Shown here: positions 17,588-26,480 of the stretch, one piece after another
Layout of the letters: every line of letters begins with the position of its first letter
Numbering within the stretch: the first letter of the stretch is position 1
Origin: HGM04593 sp045646965
Lineage (GTDB): Bacteria > Bacteroidota > Bacteroidia > Bacteroidales > Bacteroidaceae
Length of the DNA: 64,000 nt
Assembly: GCA_045646965.1 (NCBI GenBank)
Contig: JAZRLR010000002.1
Coordinates: forward strand, 1 to 64,000
Reading direction: 5' to 3'
Made by a program: the position numbers and the translations under genes
The notes under the pieces: generated by a model
Databases searched by the model: none
What the model was told of the DNA's origin: nothing
Seen by the model: only the letters and a program-made list of their open reading frames with translations

Positions 17588-19437
17588 CGGTATATAAAGG
17601 TTGCGACGCTGTGACGCATCTCGGCTGTCAGTTCGTGTAGTTTGTACAGTGCTTTAAAGAGGCAGCGGGGCACCGACATTGCGATGCTTCCCTTCTCGTA
17701 GAGCGACGAGCGCCCGCCAAGCAGCAGGCTGTTTATAAGCTCTTTAAAGCCAAGCTTGTGGCTTATGCCTCTCTCGGCAAAGGGGGTGAGATTGTGCAGG
17801 TGCACATTGTCGTATATGACCGCCGCAGAGCCTTCCCACCACTCACGCATTGCTTCCACAATGGCTTGGGGTTGCTTTGCAATCTCGGCCGCGAGCCACA
17901 TTGCCACGGCACAGTTGCTTTCGACCACTTTGTCGTAGTTCTCTTCACCCGCGAGCTCTGCTTTCACGCTCTCGCCCTCGTATCGGTATCCTTTTGTAGT
18001 TTGGTAGGGTGATGCCGAGTAGTACTCCTCCACAAGAAATGTCGTTTCGGTCTTTGAGGTGTCGGGGGTGTTGTATGTAACGTATTCGCCGTGCTCTGTG
18101 CCCAGAACGTCGCGGCGCACGCCATAGTAGAAGAATAGCGTGTCGTTGTGCCCCTCCTCACGCAGTATGCTGTTTATCATCAGGCGGGTAGTGCCCAGCC
18201 ACCCCACATCGACCATTGCGCTTTTTGTGCCGTCGAGCAGCCCCTCCTGCGCAAAGTAGTCGTTGAGGAGGTTGCGTTTTTCTGTTGCCATCTGTTGCAG
18301 ATGAGGCTTGAACTCGCTCTCCTCGCCAAATATTCTGTCGAGGAACTCGTTCTCCTCTTTTTTGTTTCTTATCTTGCCAAATCCGAACTCTGTGGAGAAT
18401 CTCTCCTTCATCTCGCAGCTGCTTGTGCCCAGGCTCTTCAAAAGCTCCTCGACGCTCTGCCCCACGATAGTCTGCTTGTCCTGCACGGCAAGGAATTTCT
18501 GCGCCGTGGGCTCTTTGAGATAGGGGAGAAGCAGGGCTTTGCGCGATACAAAGAGGTATTTCAGTTCTATGCCCGGGTAGAGTGTAGTGCTCTGCTCGGC
18601 AATTTTTTGCAGTATGTAGCTGTCGCGCGACAGGAAATAGAGTCTTTCTACGCCCCTTTCCACTGCTTTCTGCATAATAAAATGCAGGTAGGGTATGTAG
18701 GAGGGTGCCACAAAGTCGGCGGCGAGAGCGGCGTGTGCTCCACAGCCCGCCGTTATGCGTGCGGCACGCTGAAGCCCGGCGAGGCAACGCAAGGAGTAGT
18801 TGTCGCTTCGGGTGAGCATCTTCTCGGTCGCGGTGTAGCAGGTTTGCACAAGGTGGGCTTTAATCCCCTTCTCCTCTGCACGACGTATGTCGCTTATGGG
18901 GTGATCGCCGTAGTGCTCCCACGCTGTGGGGCGCCACAGGTCGTACACTTTCGAATACAGAGCTCCGCTCGATTTCCTTGCCCACTCCTCGCACGACACA
19001 TATACAATTTCTCCCTTTTGCAGGCACCCCTCTCTCTCGAGAACCGTGGTAAGGAATCTGCGGTAGAGGTACATATCCGAAATGAAACAGATGGTGTCTC
19101 CCTGGTTTCTGTGCTTCTCGATAACTGCTTTTATTGCGGGGTTTGCGGTGAGGTTCTCGCTCTCCACGGCTTCTTCGGCATCAATGAGTTGCGGCAGAGT
19201 GTACTCCTTGAATTTCTTACCTCCTCCGTACCAGTATATATCCCCTATGGTTATCTGTCGTCCGTTCACGAATGGGGCGGCAGCTCTCTCGGCGCCTTTG
19301 CGCCACAGGAAAAACTCTTGGCATTTCTCTTCGTCGTGGGGGTACAGGCGATGCGCGAGCAGGTAAAAGATATTGTCGGGGTTACCGCATTTGCGTATCA
19401 GCGTGGTGTCGAATATGTCGAACGATGCTATCTTCAT
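17578..19437 (-). CDS. COG5610-type HAD-like protein of polysaccharide loci
   Basis: A 619-residue soluble protein. The N-terminus reads ASFDIFDTTLIRK, a HAD nucleophile motif (DIFDT, residues 7-11), and further HAD-like motifs appear as CFISDMYLY near residue 120 and EHYGDHPISDIR near 182. The remaining 400 residues form a large helical and mixed region seen in COG5610 proteins of capsule and O-antigen loci; their exact role is not established. I chose the ATG at 19437, which overlaps the stop of the GT4 gene as TAATG, because upstream in-frame sequence is that gene read in another frame and has no family likeness. It may be a phosphatase or a phosphate-group transferase acting on the repeat unit; I cannot choose. 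Confidence 0.75.
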   Translation of the reverse strand: MKIASFDIFDTTLIRKCGNPDNIFYLLAHRLYPHDEEKCQEFFLWRKGAERAAAPFVNGRQITIGDIYWYGGGKKFKEYTLPQLIDAEEAVESENLTANPAIKAVIEKHRNQGDTICFISDMYLYRRFLTTVLEREGCLQKGEIVYVSCEEWARKSSGALYSKVYDLWRPTAWEHYGDHPISDIRRAEEKGIKAHLVQTCYTATEKMLTRSDNYSLRCLAGLQRAARITAGCGAHAALAADFVAPSYIPYLHFIMQKAVERGVERLYFLSRDSYILQKIAEQSTTLYPGIELKYLFVSRKALLLPYLKEPTAQKFLAVQDKQTIVGQSVEELLKSLGTSSCEMKERFSTEFGFGKIRNKKEENEFLDRIFGEESEFKPHLQQMATEKRNLLNDYFAQEGLLDGTKSAMVDVGWLGTTRLMINSILREEGHNDTLFFYYGVRRDVLGTEHGEYVTYNTPDTSKTETTFLVEEYYSASPYQTTKGYRYEGESVKAELAGEENYDKVVESNCAVAMWLAAEIAKQPQAIVEAMREWWEGSAAVIYDNVHLHNLTPFAERGISHKLGFKELINSLLLGGRSSLYEKGSIAMSVPRCLFKALYKLHELTAEMRHSVATFIYRWR

Positions 19438-20501
19438 TATATCTTGAGTGTCTGCAGGAGTCTCTTGTAGGAATCCTCCCAGTTGAACTTTTTTATTCCG
19501 TTGTGCCCGTTTGTGGCGATTCTCTGTCGCAGGGCGTCGTCGTGCAGCAGGCGCATTATGTTGCGGGCAAGTTCCTCGGCGTTTTCGGCGGGTGACATAA
19601 GGGCGTTCTCGCCGTTTGTGGCCATCTCGCGGTAGCCGGGTATGTCGGTGCACACCACCGCCGCGCCGCAAATCATCGCCTCGCCTATGGTGAGCCCCCA
19701 GCCTTCTGCTGTGCTGCAGGCGAGGAATATACTTGCGCTGTTGTAAATGTGGTTGTGCTGCTCCTTGTCGGGGCTTTTGTGGTAGCTGTACCACGCGGGC
19801 AGGCCGTCGGGCTTTTCACAGGTGCCAAAGAGGTTTACCTTCAGCTGTGGGAAACTTTTTTTCACAATCTCCAGCGCCTCCAAGCCGCATCGGCACCCTT
19901 TGAGCTTCACGGGGCTGTATTGCATTGCTATGGTGTAACGCTCTTTTCTCTTTACTTCGATGCTTTTTTTGAAATACTCAAAGTCGAATCCGTTCTTTAT
20001 AACGGTGCAGTCACACCTCTCCTCCTGCATAATCCCTGCAAGCCAGTCCGAAATTACAATCTTCTTGAGCGGGTAGTGGTATGTGGCTCTCAAATCCTTA
20101 TGACTCAACCCACCCCAGTTCTCATATCCCTGAATGAAGTAGAATTTCTTTTCTGTGGGATAATCTTTTACATACATCGCTGTGTAGGGCGATGTGCAGA
20201 TGTAAATATCGCTCTGCGGCACGTGGCGGTAGTTGAGTGAGAGAGTAAAATGCTCTTTTACACGCTTGTCGAGTGGGAACCATCCGCGGCACGAGTATCC
20301 TTTTATGAGCCTTTGCACATATCTCACACAGTTGGTCAGCTTGTAGAAGAGTCTTTTTTTGCTCCAGAATATCGAGCCCGAATATACGATATTTACCTTG
20401 TGCCCGTCTGCGACAAGGCGGTTGGCATACTCGTATGCCACCTTGTAGCCTCCGGTGGGGCCATCGACGGGGTGTGGAAATATAAATGATATTGTGCTCA
20501 T
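19437..20501 (-). CDS. Glycosyltransferase family 4
   Basis: A 354-residue GT-B glycosyltransferase. The N-terminal HPVDGPTGGYKVAYEYANRL has the Gly-rich loop that binds donor phosphates. In the C-terminal domain ACSTAEGWGLTIGEAMICGA near residues 260-280 carries the EX7E motif. The pattern resembles WsaF-like rhamnosyltransferases, though the donor is not certain. It is tightly coupled downstream through a TAATG overlap and lies 24 bases after the propeller gene. It probably works in the cytoplasm on the undecaprenyl-linked repeat. Confidence 0.86.
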   Translation of the reverse strand: MSTISFIFPHPVDGPTGGYKVAYEYANRLVADGHKVNIVYSGSIFWSKKRLFYKLTNCVRYVQRLIKGYSCRGWFPLDKRVKEHFTLSLNYRHVPQSDIYICTSPYTAMYVKDYPTEKKFYFIQGYENWGGLSHKDLRATYHYPLKKIVISDWLAGIMQEERCDCTVIKNGFDFEYFKKSIEVKRKERYTIAMQYSPVKLKGCRCGLEALEIVKKSFPQLKVNLFGTCEKPDGLPAWYSYHKSPDKEQHNHIYNSASIFLACSTAEGWGLTIGEAMICGAAVVCTDIPGYREMATNGENALMSPAENAEELARNIMRLLHDDALRQRIATNGHNGIKKFNWEDSYKRLLQTLKI

Positions 20502-20525
20502 TGATAAATAGTCGCGGTAAACGGC

Positions 20526-21623
20526 TTATGCCACTTTTGCTTTAATCCTCTTTATAAGTTGTTTTACAACAAATATGACCGAGCGTTTCTTCCTCTTGAA
20601 TAGCAATGTGCATAGCCCGAGAGGCGATGTGTATCTGCCGTTTGATACAATAGTCAAATTATTTATATTCTCTCCTTCGAGCAGCCCTATGTAGGTGCTG
20701 AAAGAGTCGTCGGCGCTGAAATAGATTCTATATTTATCATCTTTTATTATGCACGCTCTGTATAGCCATTCCCCATAGAAAGAACCGGGTACCGAGGGTG
20801 AAAGCAGTTCTTTATTATAGGAAAAGTTTATTCCGTCGCTGCTCTCCCACAGAGTGAGATTGTTAAAATCGTACATTACAAGAAAGTATTTGCCGTCGAT
20901 GTAATTCACATCTATGTGCCACGGCATATTCTCGCCCCCGCAGAGTGTGCAATCTTTTTTCTTTTCCCACTTGAATCCATCGGGCGATTCAGAATAAGAG
21001 AGCCCTCTTTTTGTACGTGATTCACTGTCTACATACCACATACAGTATTTCCCCTCTTTGTATAGTATCGCGGGGCTCACTACCATATTACCCAGGGCGT
21101 TACCCTCCTCTGTGGCAAGGTCTACAAGAACCTCTCTGTCTCCCCAGGTTATTCCGTCGCGGCTTTTCTTTCTTATGAGTTGCAGATTGTGGAATCTGTT
21201 TTTTATCCCCTCTCTGTGTGTCAGGCGATACCAGCACTCCAGCACCCCGTCGGCAAATACAAGATGTGTATCGGAGAAATAATCGAGCTCGCTTATCTCC
21301 TCTATTGTGAGGTTGTCAATGGGGTTATGGGCTGTTTCGCACCAGTTTACTCCGTCGTCGGAGCAGTGTATCGACGGGCACTCATTTCTGTCTCTGTAGG
21401 GTTTGGCAAGTGGTGAAAACGGCGTTTCGCTCATCCAATATCTGTAACCGTTCCATCGCTCGGCAAAGTATAGAACCGAGGGGTGGTAAGGGCTTTTATA
21501 TCCGTCGAAAGTGCTTATATTCAGCGGTTTTTCATTGTGCTTCTGCAATCTTGTCCACGAACGCACAAAGTATGCAATACCTGACAATAATATAAAGAGT
21601 AATATAACTACTATAGTTACCAT
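20526..21623 (-). CDS. Membrane-anchored five-bladed propeller, GH43-like
   Basis: A 365-residue protein with one N-terminal membrane helix (VTIVVILLFILLSGIAYFV) and a body built of repeated strand units typical of five-bladed beta-propeller glycosidases (GH43/GH32/GH117-like). The repeats show as NECPSIHCSDDGVNW, VVSPAILYKEGKYCMWYVD, WHIDVNYIDGKYFLVMYD and RACIIKDDKYRIYFS, each pairing a strand with a conserved Tyr/Trp. Acidic residues that could act as catalysts occur on the inner strands, but I cannot confirm the triad. It could trim the polymer, or bind it as a non-catalytic propeller, at the periplasmic side. The ATG at 21623 overlaps the upstream GT2 gene's end by seven bases; the longer frame has no family likeness. 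Confidence 0.65.
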   Translation of the reverse strand: MVTIVVILLFILLSGIAYFVRSWTRLQKHNEKPLNISTFDGYKSPYHPSVLYFAERWNGYRYWMSETPFSPLAKPYRDRNECPSIHCSDDGVNWCETAHNPIDNLTIEEISELDYFSDTHLVFADGVLECWYRLTHREGIKNRFHNLQLIRKKSRDGITWGDREVLVDLATEEGNALGNMVVSPAILYKEGKYCMWYVDSESRTKRGLSYSESPDGFKWEKKKDCTLCGGENMPWHIDVNYIDGKYFLVMYDFNNLTLWESSDGINFSYNKELLSPSVPGSFYGEWLYRACIIKDDKYRIYFSADDSFSTYIGLLEGENINNLTIVSNGRYTSPLGLCTLLFKRKKRSVIFVVKQLIKRIKAKVA

Positions 21624-22600
21624 TGTCCTATTTGTCTCGAGATGCTGTTTTTTATTGATTTCAGTTTGATAAGCAGCTTGCGCAAGGTTTTGCCGCGTGC
21701 AACCAGGAGCATACGCTCCAAGGGGAGCTTGCGGTATCTGTATTTTTTTATGTCGGCGAGCAATTCCTTGTGAAAGTCGGAGCCGAACCATTCGGGTGTC
21801 TCCGTCGCATAACCGAAATTGTACTCAAAAGACATTATTCTTGTTTTTATATATGCGGCGTAGTGCTTCTCTTTCTCGCAGTCGGGCACCGAGTCCCATA
21901 TATACTTAACAAGCCTTTCCTCGTCGTGGAGGTTGTTCCTGAAAGTGTGCATACAGCTGTCGGGGTGCTGTCTGTAGTAATAGACGCAGGCTGTGCTGAT
22001 TGCCACATTCTTGCAATTCTTGAAAGCAATTCTGGTGTTTGCAATTGTATCCTCCCCCACAATAATCTCTCGGGGTACATCAAATGTGTGTGCATCTATC
22101 AAATCTCTTCTTATGAGCTTTGCCCATAGATTTGAGTCGCTTCCTTCAACTGTGTTATTTCTAAATTTAGTGCTTGTAATAATTTCTCTTTGTGCCTTTT
22201 TATTTGTGGGGCAGTGGTGCTCTTTGAGGTCGTTGCTTTTGTGGAAAGAGAGCATCCCTCCTATGGAGATGTCGCAGTGCTCGCCCATTGCGTTGCGCAG
22301 TGTGCTGAAAGCTGTTGGGGGGAGGGCGTCGTCGCTGTCCACAAAGGTTATGTATTCGCAGTCGGCTGCCTCCTGCACGCCTCGTGCTCTTGCGCGTGTC
22401 ACGCCTGCGTTCTCCTGGTGCACGACTGTTATGCGAGAGTCCTTTGCGGCATATTCGTCGCAGATGGCTCCTGCACGGTCGGGGCTTCCGTCATCTACGA
22501 GGATAAGACGGAAGTTTGTATATGTCTGTGCAAGAATGCTCTCTATGCACTCTGCCACATATCTTTCGGTCTTGTATACGGGAACTATTACGCCAATCAT
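21617..22600 (-). CDS. Glycosyltransferase family 2 (shared N-terminal module, copy A)
   Basis: A 327-residue GT-A transferase. GVIVPVYKTERYV, VDDGSPDRAG and DSDD (residues 88-91) are the family 2 motifs. The first 91 residues are almost the same as those of the genes at 22605-23543 and 24483-25439, also at nucleotide level, while the acceptor-side C-terminal two thirds differ. This argues for module exchange or gene conversion between neighbours. It probably transfers one sugar to the lipid-linked repeat; the donor may be the same for the three copies, because the shared part forms the nucleotide-sugar site, with different acceptors. It lies four bases downstream of copy B. Confidence 0.88.
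   Translation of the reverse strand: MIGVIVPVYKTERYVAECIESILAQTYTNFRLILVDDGSPDRAGAICDEYAAKDSRITVVHQENAGVTRARARGVQEAADCEYITFVDSDDALPPTAFSTLRNAMGEHCDISIGGMLSFHKSNDLKEHHCPTNKKAQREIITSTKFRNNTVEGSDSNLWAKLIRRDLIDAHTFDVPREIIVGEDTIANTRIAFKNCKNVAISTACVYYYRQHPDSCMHTFRNNLHDEERLVKYIWDSVPDCEKEKHYAAYIKTRIMSFEYNFGYATETPEWFGSDFHKELLADIKKYRYRKLPLERMLLVARGKTLRKLLIKLKSIKNSISRQIGQW
22328..22600. repeat. Direct repeat A: 5' module of GT2 gene
   Basis: About 270 bp covering the first 91 codons of the GT2 gene, nearly identical to 25158-25430 and closely similar to 23271-23543. The similarity stops just after the codons of the DSDD metal site. Confidence 0.85.
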
Positions 22601-22604
22601 CTCT

Positions 22605-23543
22605 TTAGTGATTTTTTGTTATAAGGTTTTGTATCTTTCTTATATTGACTGCTATAAACCTTATTATAGGGGAAGTTTGGTAGAATAGAATCCTTTCAAT
22701 TATACCCAATTTGTATTTGGTTTTTTCGATGTCTCTTTTGAGGTCGTTGTAGAAAGTGCTCGAAAGCATTTCCTTGCAAAAGTATTTGTATCCCCAGAAC
22801 TCTCTCCATCTCAAAAGTCTCACATCTATAGTGTATTCAAGTAGGTATTCCATATCCTCGGGCGGTATTGAGATCATCTTCTGGCGATGAATCTCCACCT
22901 CGTTCTCGGGTGTCCTGTTATATGAATGTACCGTGCTCTCGGCGTACTCGCGGTAGTTATACACTCTTTTCGGAAGAACTTTTATATCTTGCGCACTATT
23001 GTATGCGATGCGGATATTTGCGATGAGGTCTTCGCACACTTTTATCGAATGGGGAATCTCAAATACATTCTCTTTTAATACAGAGCGCTTGTAGAGCTTG
23101 CCCCAAATTGCTACACACATAGTTCTGTCAGTGAGAAGCATCTTCAAATATTCTATCCTTTTTATAGTGCTTTGCTTGGGGATAAATACTTTGTCGTAAA
23201 TTGACATTACAATGTCTGTCTCTTCACCGCAAAGGGATGTTAGCTCTTCGAGATATGTGGGCTCAATAGTGTCGTCGCTGTCCACAAAGGTGATGTATTC
23301 ACAGTCGGCGGCTTCCTCCACGCCTCGAGCTCTTGCGCGTGTCACACCGGCGTTCTCTTGGTGAACTACTGTTATGCGTTCATCCTTTTTGGCATATTCG
23401 TCACATATGGCTCCTGCACGGTCGGGGCTTCCGTCATCTACGAGGATAAGGCGGAAGCGGGTATATGTCTGCGACAGAATGCTCTCTATGCACTCTGCCA
23501 CATATCTTTCGGTTTTGTATACGGGAACAACTACGCCTGTCAT
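22605..23543 (-). CDS. Glycosyltransferase family 2 (shared N-terminal module, copy B)
   Basis: A 312-residue GT-A transferase. It has the same N-terminal module as copies A and C, with a handful of substitutions (SQTYTRF, AKKDERI, EEAAD), ending at DSDD, residues 88-91. The C-terminal part is unrelated in sequence to that of copy A and shares only its general helical build. Immediately after DSDD it reads TIEPTYLEEL, closer to the gene at 23540-24478 (TIEPTMLEEM), as if sequence from that neighbour had been combined with the shared module. The start overlaps the upstream stop by four bases. Donor and acceptor are unknown. Confidence 0.88.
   Translation of the reverse strand: MTGVVVPVYKTERYVAECIESILSQTYTRFRLILVDDGSPDRAGAICDEYAKKDERITVVHQENAGVTRARARGVEEAADCEYITFVDSDDTIEPTYLEELTSLCGEETDIVMSIYDKVFIPKQSTIKRIEYLKMLLTDRTMCVAIWGKLYKRSVLKENVFEIPHSIKVCEDLIANIRIAYNSAQDIKVLPKRVYNYREYAESTVHSYNRTPENEVEIHRQKMISIPPEDMEYLLEYTIDVRLLRWREFWGYKYFCKEMLSSTFYNDLKRDIEKTKYKLGIIERILFYQTSPIIRFIAVNIRKIQNLITKNH
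23271..23543. repeat. Direct repeat B: 5' module of GT2 gene
   Basis: About 270 bp in the same orientation as repeats A and C and encoding the same GT-A nucleotide-binding module, with more third-position and some amino acid differences than A and C have from each other. Confidence 0.82.
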
Positions 23544-24478
23544 CTCTTTGTTTTAAAGTATATTTTAAAAAGTAATTTACCCAAACAGCCGCTGTTGAAG
23601 CAGAACCAGTAAAAAGCCGACACAAGGAATGTAAAATTGAAATTTGAGAACCTCTTGTGTGCGTAAGGGTAGCAGCTGATGGCCTTTTCTATATCTTTTT
23701 TCAGGAGCCCTATCTTGAGTGTCATTGCAAGTTGTGCAAAATCCTCTTTATATCTCTCCCAAAGCCCTTTCTCTTTGAGCCAGCGATAAATATTGTCAAT
23801 GTTTCTTTGTGCCTTTATGATTACATCTGCGCCGGTGGCCGCGCTTGTGCTTATGTGGTTGTAGTTGTATAAATAGCTCTCTATATTATTTATTTGAGGG
23901 TTGTGTGCATATAGCTGTATCGATATATATGCGTCCTCCATTATCACACCCTTTTCATCGGTTGTGATATTGCATTTGTCCCAGAACTTTTTTCTTATAA
24001 GTTTATTTGCCAGCCACCCGTCTAATTTGTTACTTAATAACATTCCGATGGCTTGGGCTCCGTTCTCAGCTTTGGCGACATTTACTTTTACCTCCTTCTC
24101 GGTGAATATAATCTTTATGTTGCAATGTACTATGTCGAGGTTCTCCTTTTCGGCAAGTGTGAGCATCTCCTCGAGCATAGTGGGCTCAATAGTGTCGTCG
24201 CTGTCTACAAAGGCGAGAAAGTCGCCCGTGGCAGTTGCGATGGCTCTGTTGCGCGTACTCACTACGCCGCGGTTTTCCTGATGTATCACCCTAAAACGCT
24301 TATCCTTTGCTGCATATTCGTCGCAGATGGCTCCTGCGCGGTCGGGGCTTCCGTCGTCCACAAGTATGGCTTCCCAGTGGGTATATGTCTGCGCAAGAAC
24401 GCTGTCGAGACATTCGCGTATATATTTCTCGCAATTATATACCGGAATTATAATTGAAATCAAAGGCTTTTGTAACAT
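23540..24478 (-). CDS. Glycosyltransferase family 2
   Basis: A 312-residue GT-A transferase. ISIIIPVYNCEKYI, VDDGSPDRAG near residues 40-48 and DSDD at 92-95 define family 2. It shares the block from SPDRAG to CDEYAAKD with copies A-C, but the segments before and after are clearly different, so it is a more distant paralogue that has exchanged or kept only a short core. I prefer the ATG at 24478, four bases after the stop of the upstream gene, over one at 24502 inside it, since MLQKPLISIII matches the usual start. It probably adds one sugar of the repeat. Confidence 0.86.
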   Translation of the reverse strand: MLQKPLISIIIPVYNCEKYIRECLDSVLAQTYTHWEAILVDDGSPDRAGAICDEYAAKDKRFRVIHQENRGVVSTRNRAIATATGDFLAFVDSDDTIEPTMLEEMLTLAEKENLDIVHCNIKIIFTEKEVKVNVAKAENGAQAIGMLLSNKLDGWLANKLIRKKFWDKCNITTDEKGVIMEDAYISIQLYAHNPQINNIESYLYNYNHISTSAATGADVIIKAQRNIDNIYRWLKEKGLWERYKEDFAQLAMTLKIGLLKKDIEKAISCYPYAHKRFSNFNFTFLVSAFYWFCFNSGCLGKLLFKIYFKTKR

Positions 24479-24482
24479 CTTT

Positions 24483-25439
24483 TTAATGTGCGTTGTGTGC
24501 AAGTGTGGCCAGTTTGTTTTTTACTTTGCGCAAGGTAATGAGAATGAGCCTTGCAATGCGATTCTCTGTTTTCAGAAGCAAGTGCTCTATTGTGCCTATG
24601 GGGTATTTGTATATTTCTATGTCGTTAAGCAGGGCTTTGTGATATTCGCTCCCGGCCCACAGAGGCTTTTGTGCAGAGTATCCAAATAGCCTATCCCACA
24701 GCGTAATCCTTTTTTTTATGAGCGAATGTGTGTATGTGCTCTTGTCCTTGCAATGTTTTTTTATAATGTTTTCAACTATTGAATCGAAGAGAGTTTCATA
24801 TTCGATGCTGTTGTAGAAATGATGTAGACAACTATTTTCGTTATTACGGTAGTTGTATATGCATTTGTCTATGATGAGTACATCTTTTGTGTTGTTAAAC
24901 GAGATGATAAGGTTCATCAAAAGATCTTCTCCCACAACTATTTCACGCGGAATCTCAAATGTCTCTCTTTCGAAGAGGCTGTGTCGGAATAGTTTGCCCC
25001 ACGGTGCGCTGAAAGAGCCTTCTATGATGAATTTGCGCCAGTTTACATAGTCGCAACAGATGTCTTCGCTAACCTTGTAATCGACAATCTGATATGCTGT
25101 GATGTCGTTCTCGCCTATAGTCCCGAGCATAGTCTCAAGGGCGCAGGGAGTTAAGGTGTCGTCACTGTCTACAAAGGTTATGTACTCGCAGTCGGCGGCT
25201 TCCTGCACGCCTCGTGCTCTTGCGCGTGTCACCCCTGCGTTCTCCTGGTGCACGACTGTTATGCGAGAGTCCTTTGCGGCATATTCGTCGCAAATGGCTC
25301 CTGCACGGTCGGGGCTTCCGTCATCTACGAGGATAAGGCGGAAGTTTGTATATGTCTGTGCAAGAATGCTCTCTATGCACTCTGCTACATATTTTTCTGT
25401 TTTGTATACAGGAACTACAACGCCTATCTTTTCGTTCAT
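24483..25439 (-). CDS. Glycosyltransferase family 2 (shared N-terminal module, copy C)
   Basis: A 318-residue GT-A transferase. Residues 4-94 match copy A nearly residue for residue, ending in DSDD at 91-94. The remainder diverges, with a predicted helical C-terminus rich in Lys and Arg (LRKVKNKLA) that could sit on the membrane. It lies six bases after the NodZ-like gene. The near identity of the donor-binding half with copy A, two genes away, suggests recent duplication or conversion restricted to that half. The function is inferred as a repeat-unit glycosyltransferase. Confidence 0.88.
   Translation of the reverse strand: MNEKIGVVVPVYKTEKYVAECIESILAQTYTNFRLILVDDGSPDRAGAICDEYAAKDSRITVVHQENAGVTRARARGVQEAADCEYITFVDSDDTLTPCALETMLGTIGENDITAYQIVDYKVSEDICCDYVNWRKFIIEGSFSAPWGKLFRHSLFERETFEIPREIVVGEDLLMNLIISFNNTKDVLIIDKCIYNYRNNENSCLHHFYNSIEYETLFDSIVENIIKKHCKDKSTYTHSLIKKRITLWDRLFGYSAQKPLWAGSEYHKALLNDIEIYKYPIGTIEHLLLKTENRIARLILITLRKVKNKLATLAHNAH
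25158..25430. repeat. Direct repeat C: 5' module of GT2 gene
   Basis: About 270 bp encoding the GT-A module of copy C, nearly identical to repeat A over its whole length. Only scattered single-base differences are visible by eye. Confidence 0.85.
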
Positions 25440-25445
25440 TGTGGT

Positions 25446-26480
25446 TTAGTGCCTTATGATGTGGAACGGGCGGTTATAGAGCATAGAGGCGGCATAGGGG
25501 AAGCCGCTGTTATACATATCTCCTGTGATGAACAGGTAGATGCTCTGTGCGTTGGCAATCATAAAGAAGTCGGTGAGTGTTTTGTCGTGTGCATTACCGG
25601 CCTCTGTGGTGCTGTTGTCTACGTGGCTGATTTCGCCCGGTATAACGTAGGTATAGGGGAGGTTGTCGGCCGCCTGCAAAAAGGTGATGCTGTCGCTGTT
25701 CACAAGTATCTTTTTATCGGGGAACTGACGGTGTAGTTTCTCAATCTGTGCAATGTTTGCCGAAATGAGTTTGAAACCCTCCTCGGGTGTGAGGGGAATT
25801 CTTGCGCAGGGCTCGTTGAAATCGCCAAGCAGGTTGAGGAAACGGAACGAGGTACTTATGTACTCCTCGCCAAGTATCTCCTTCTGCTTGTCGATGAGGC
25901 TCTTGAGCAGGGGAGTGGGTTCGAAAATCTCACAAAAGAGTTCCGAGAAATTGTGCTTATAGGAGAACATCGCATTTGTTCTTATGTGAAACTCGTGGAA
26001 CTTTCTGCCAAGCTCCCGACGGAACCACTTCTCCTGTTTCTTTATCTCGTAGTCGCTGCCTGTGGCTGTGTAGATGTAGCAGAGGTCGGTCTCGTTGGTG
26101 TTATAGTTGAGCTCTTGAGGTGTAATTCCCCAGTCTACTTTTGCAGGCTGCAGGTAGCGGTTCAGGTTGAAGGGGTGTGTGAAAAGCACCTTCAACTCAA
26201 TATCCTGCTCTTTGCATATCTTGTATATCGAAACGATGGCTCTCAAACGGTCTACAAGGCCGCCTACCCTCAAGTTGCACTCGTCGTATATGCAGACGGC
26301 TCTTTTCTTGCCGCTGCGCTTTGTGGCAGGAGCGGTGTAGTAGCCCTCTCCGGCTCTGTCGGGGTGCTCTTTGTATCGTTTGTTCTGTATTTTTACATCG
26401 CGCCAAAGAAAATACTTGTGTCTTATGTATAGCCCCACAACTTTTCTCTTCAGCACTTTAAGGAAATAAGGAACTTTCAT
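25446..26480 (-). CDS. NodZ/fucosyltransferase-like protein
   Basis: A 344-residue protein not recognised with certainty. NLRVGGLVDRLRAIVS near residues 70-85 resembles the GGLGNRLR motif at the start of GT-B fucosyltransferases (NodZ, FUT8 and O-fucosyltransferase relatives). STSFRFLNLLGDF near residue 190 stands where those enzymes have the HxRRGD loop, but the Arg-rich core is altered. Near the C-terminus SDSITFLQAAD and HDKTLTDFFMIANAQSIYLF resemble the donor-site strand-helix units of that fold. It may therefore transfer fucose or a related sugar. The ATG at 26480 overlaps the stop of the flippase gene by four bases. The loss of the HxRRGD form leaves activity in doubt. Confidence 0.55.
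   Translation of the reverse strand: MKVPYFLKVLKRKVVGLYIRHKYFLWRDVKIQNKRYKEHPDRAGEGYYTAPATKRSGKKRAVCIYDECNLRVGGLVDRLRAIVSIYKICKEQDIELKVLFTHPFNLNRYLQPAKVDWGITPQELNYNTNETDLCYIYTATGSDYEIKKQEKWFRRELGRKFHEFHIRTNAMFSYKHNFSELFCEIFEPTPLLKSLIDKQKEILGEEYISTSFRFLNLLGDFNEPCARIPLTPEEGFKLISANIAQIEKLHRQFPDKKILVNSDSITFLQAADNLPYTYVIPGEISHVDNSTTEAGNAHDKTLTDFFMIANAQSIYLFITGDMYNSGFPYAASMLYNRPFHIIRH

Noticed and set aside
18148..19470. Long open frame on the plus strand (440 codons) opposite the COG5610-type gene
   Set aside because: Its translation is Leu/Cys/His-rich without family motifs, and the minus-strand frame has clear HAD motifs. It is a shadow frame of high-GC codons.
22328..25430. CRISPR or tandem-repeat array
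   Set aside because: The repeats are coding, about 270 bp, spaced by 0.7-1.6 kb, and each is the 5' end of a GT2 gene.
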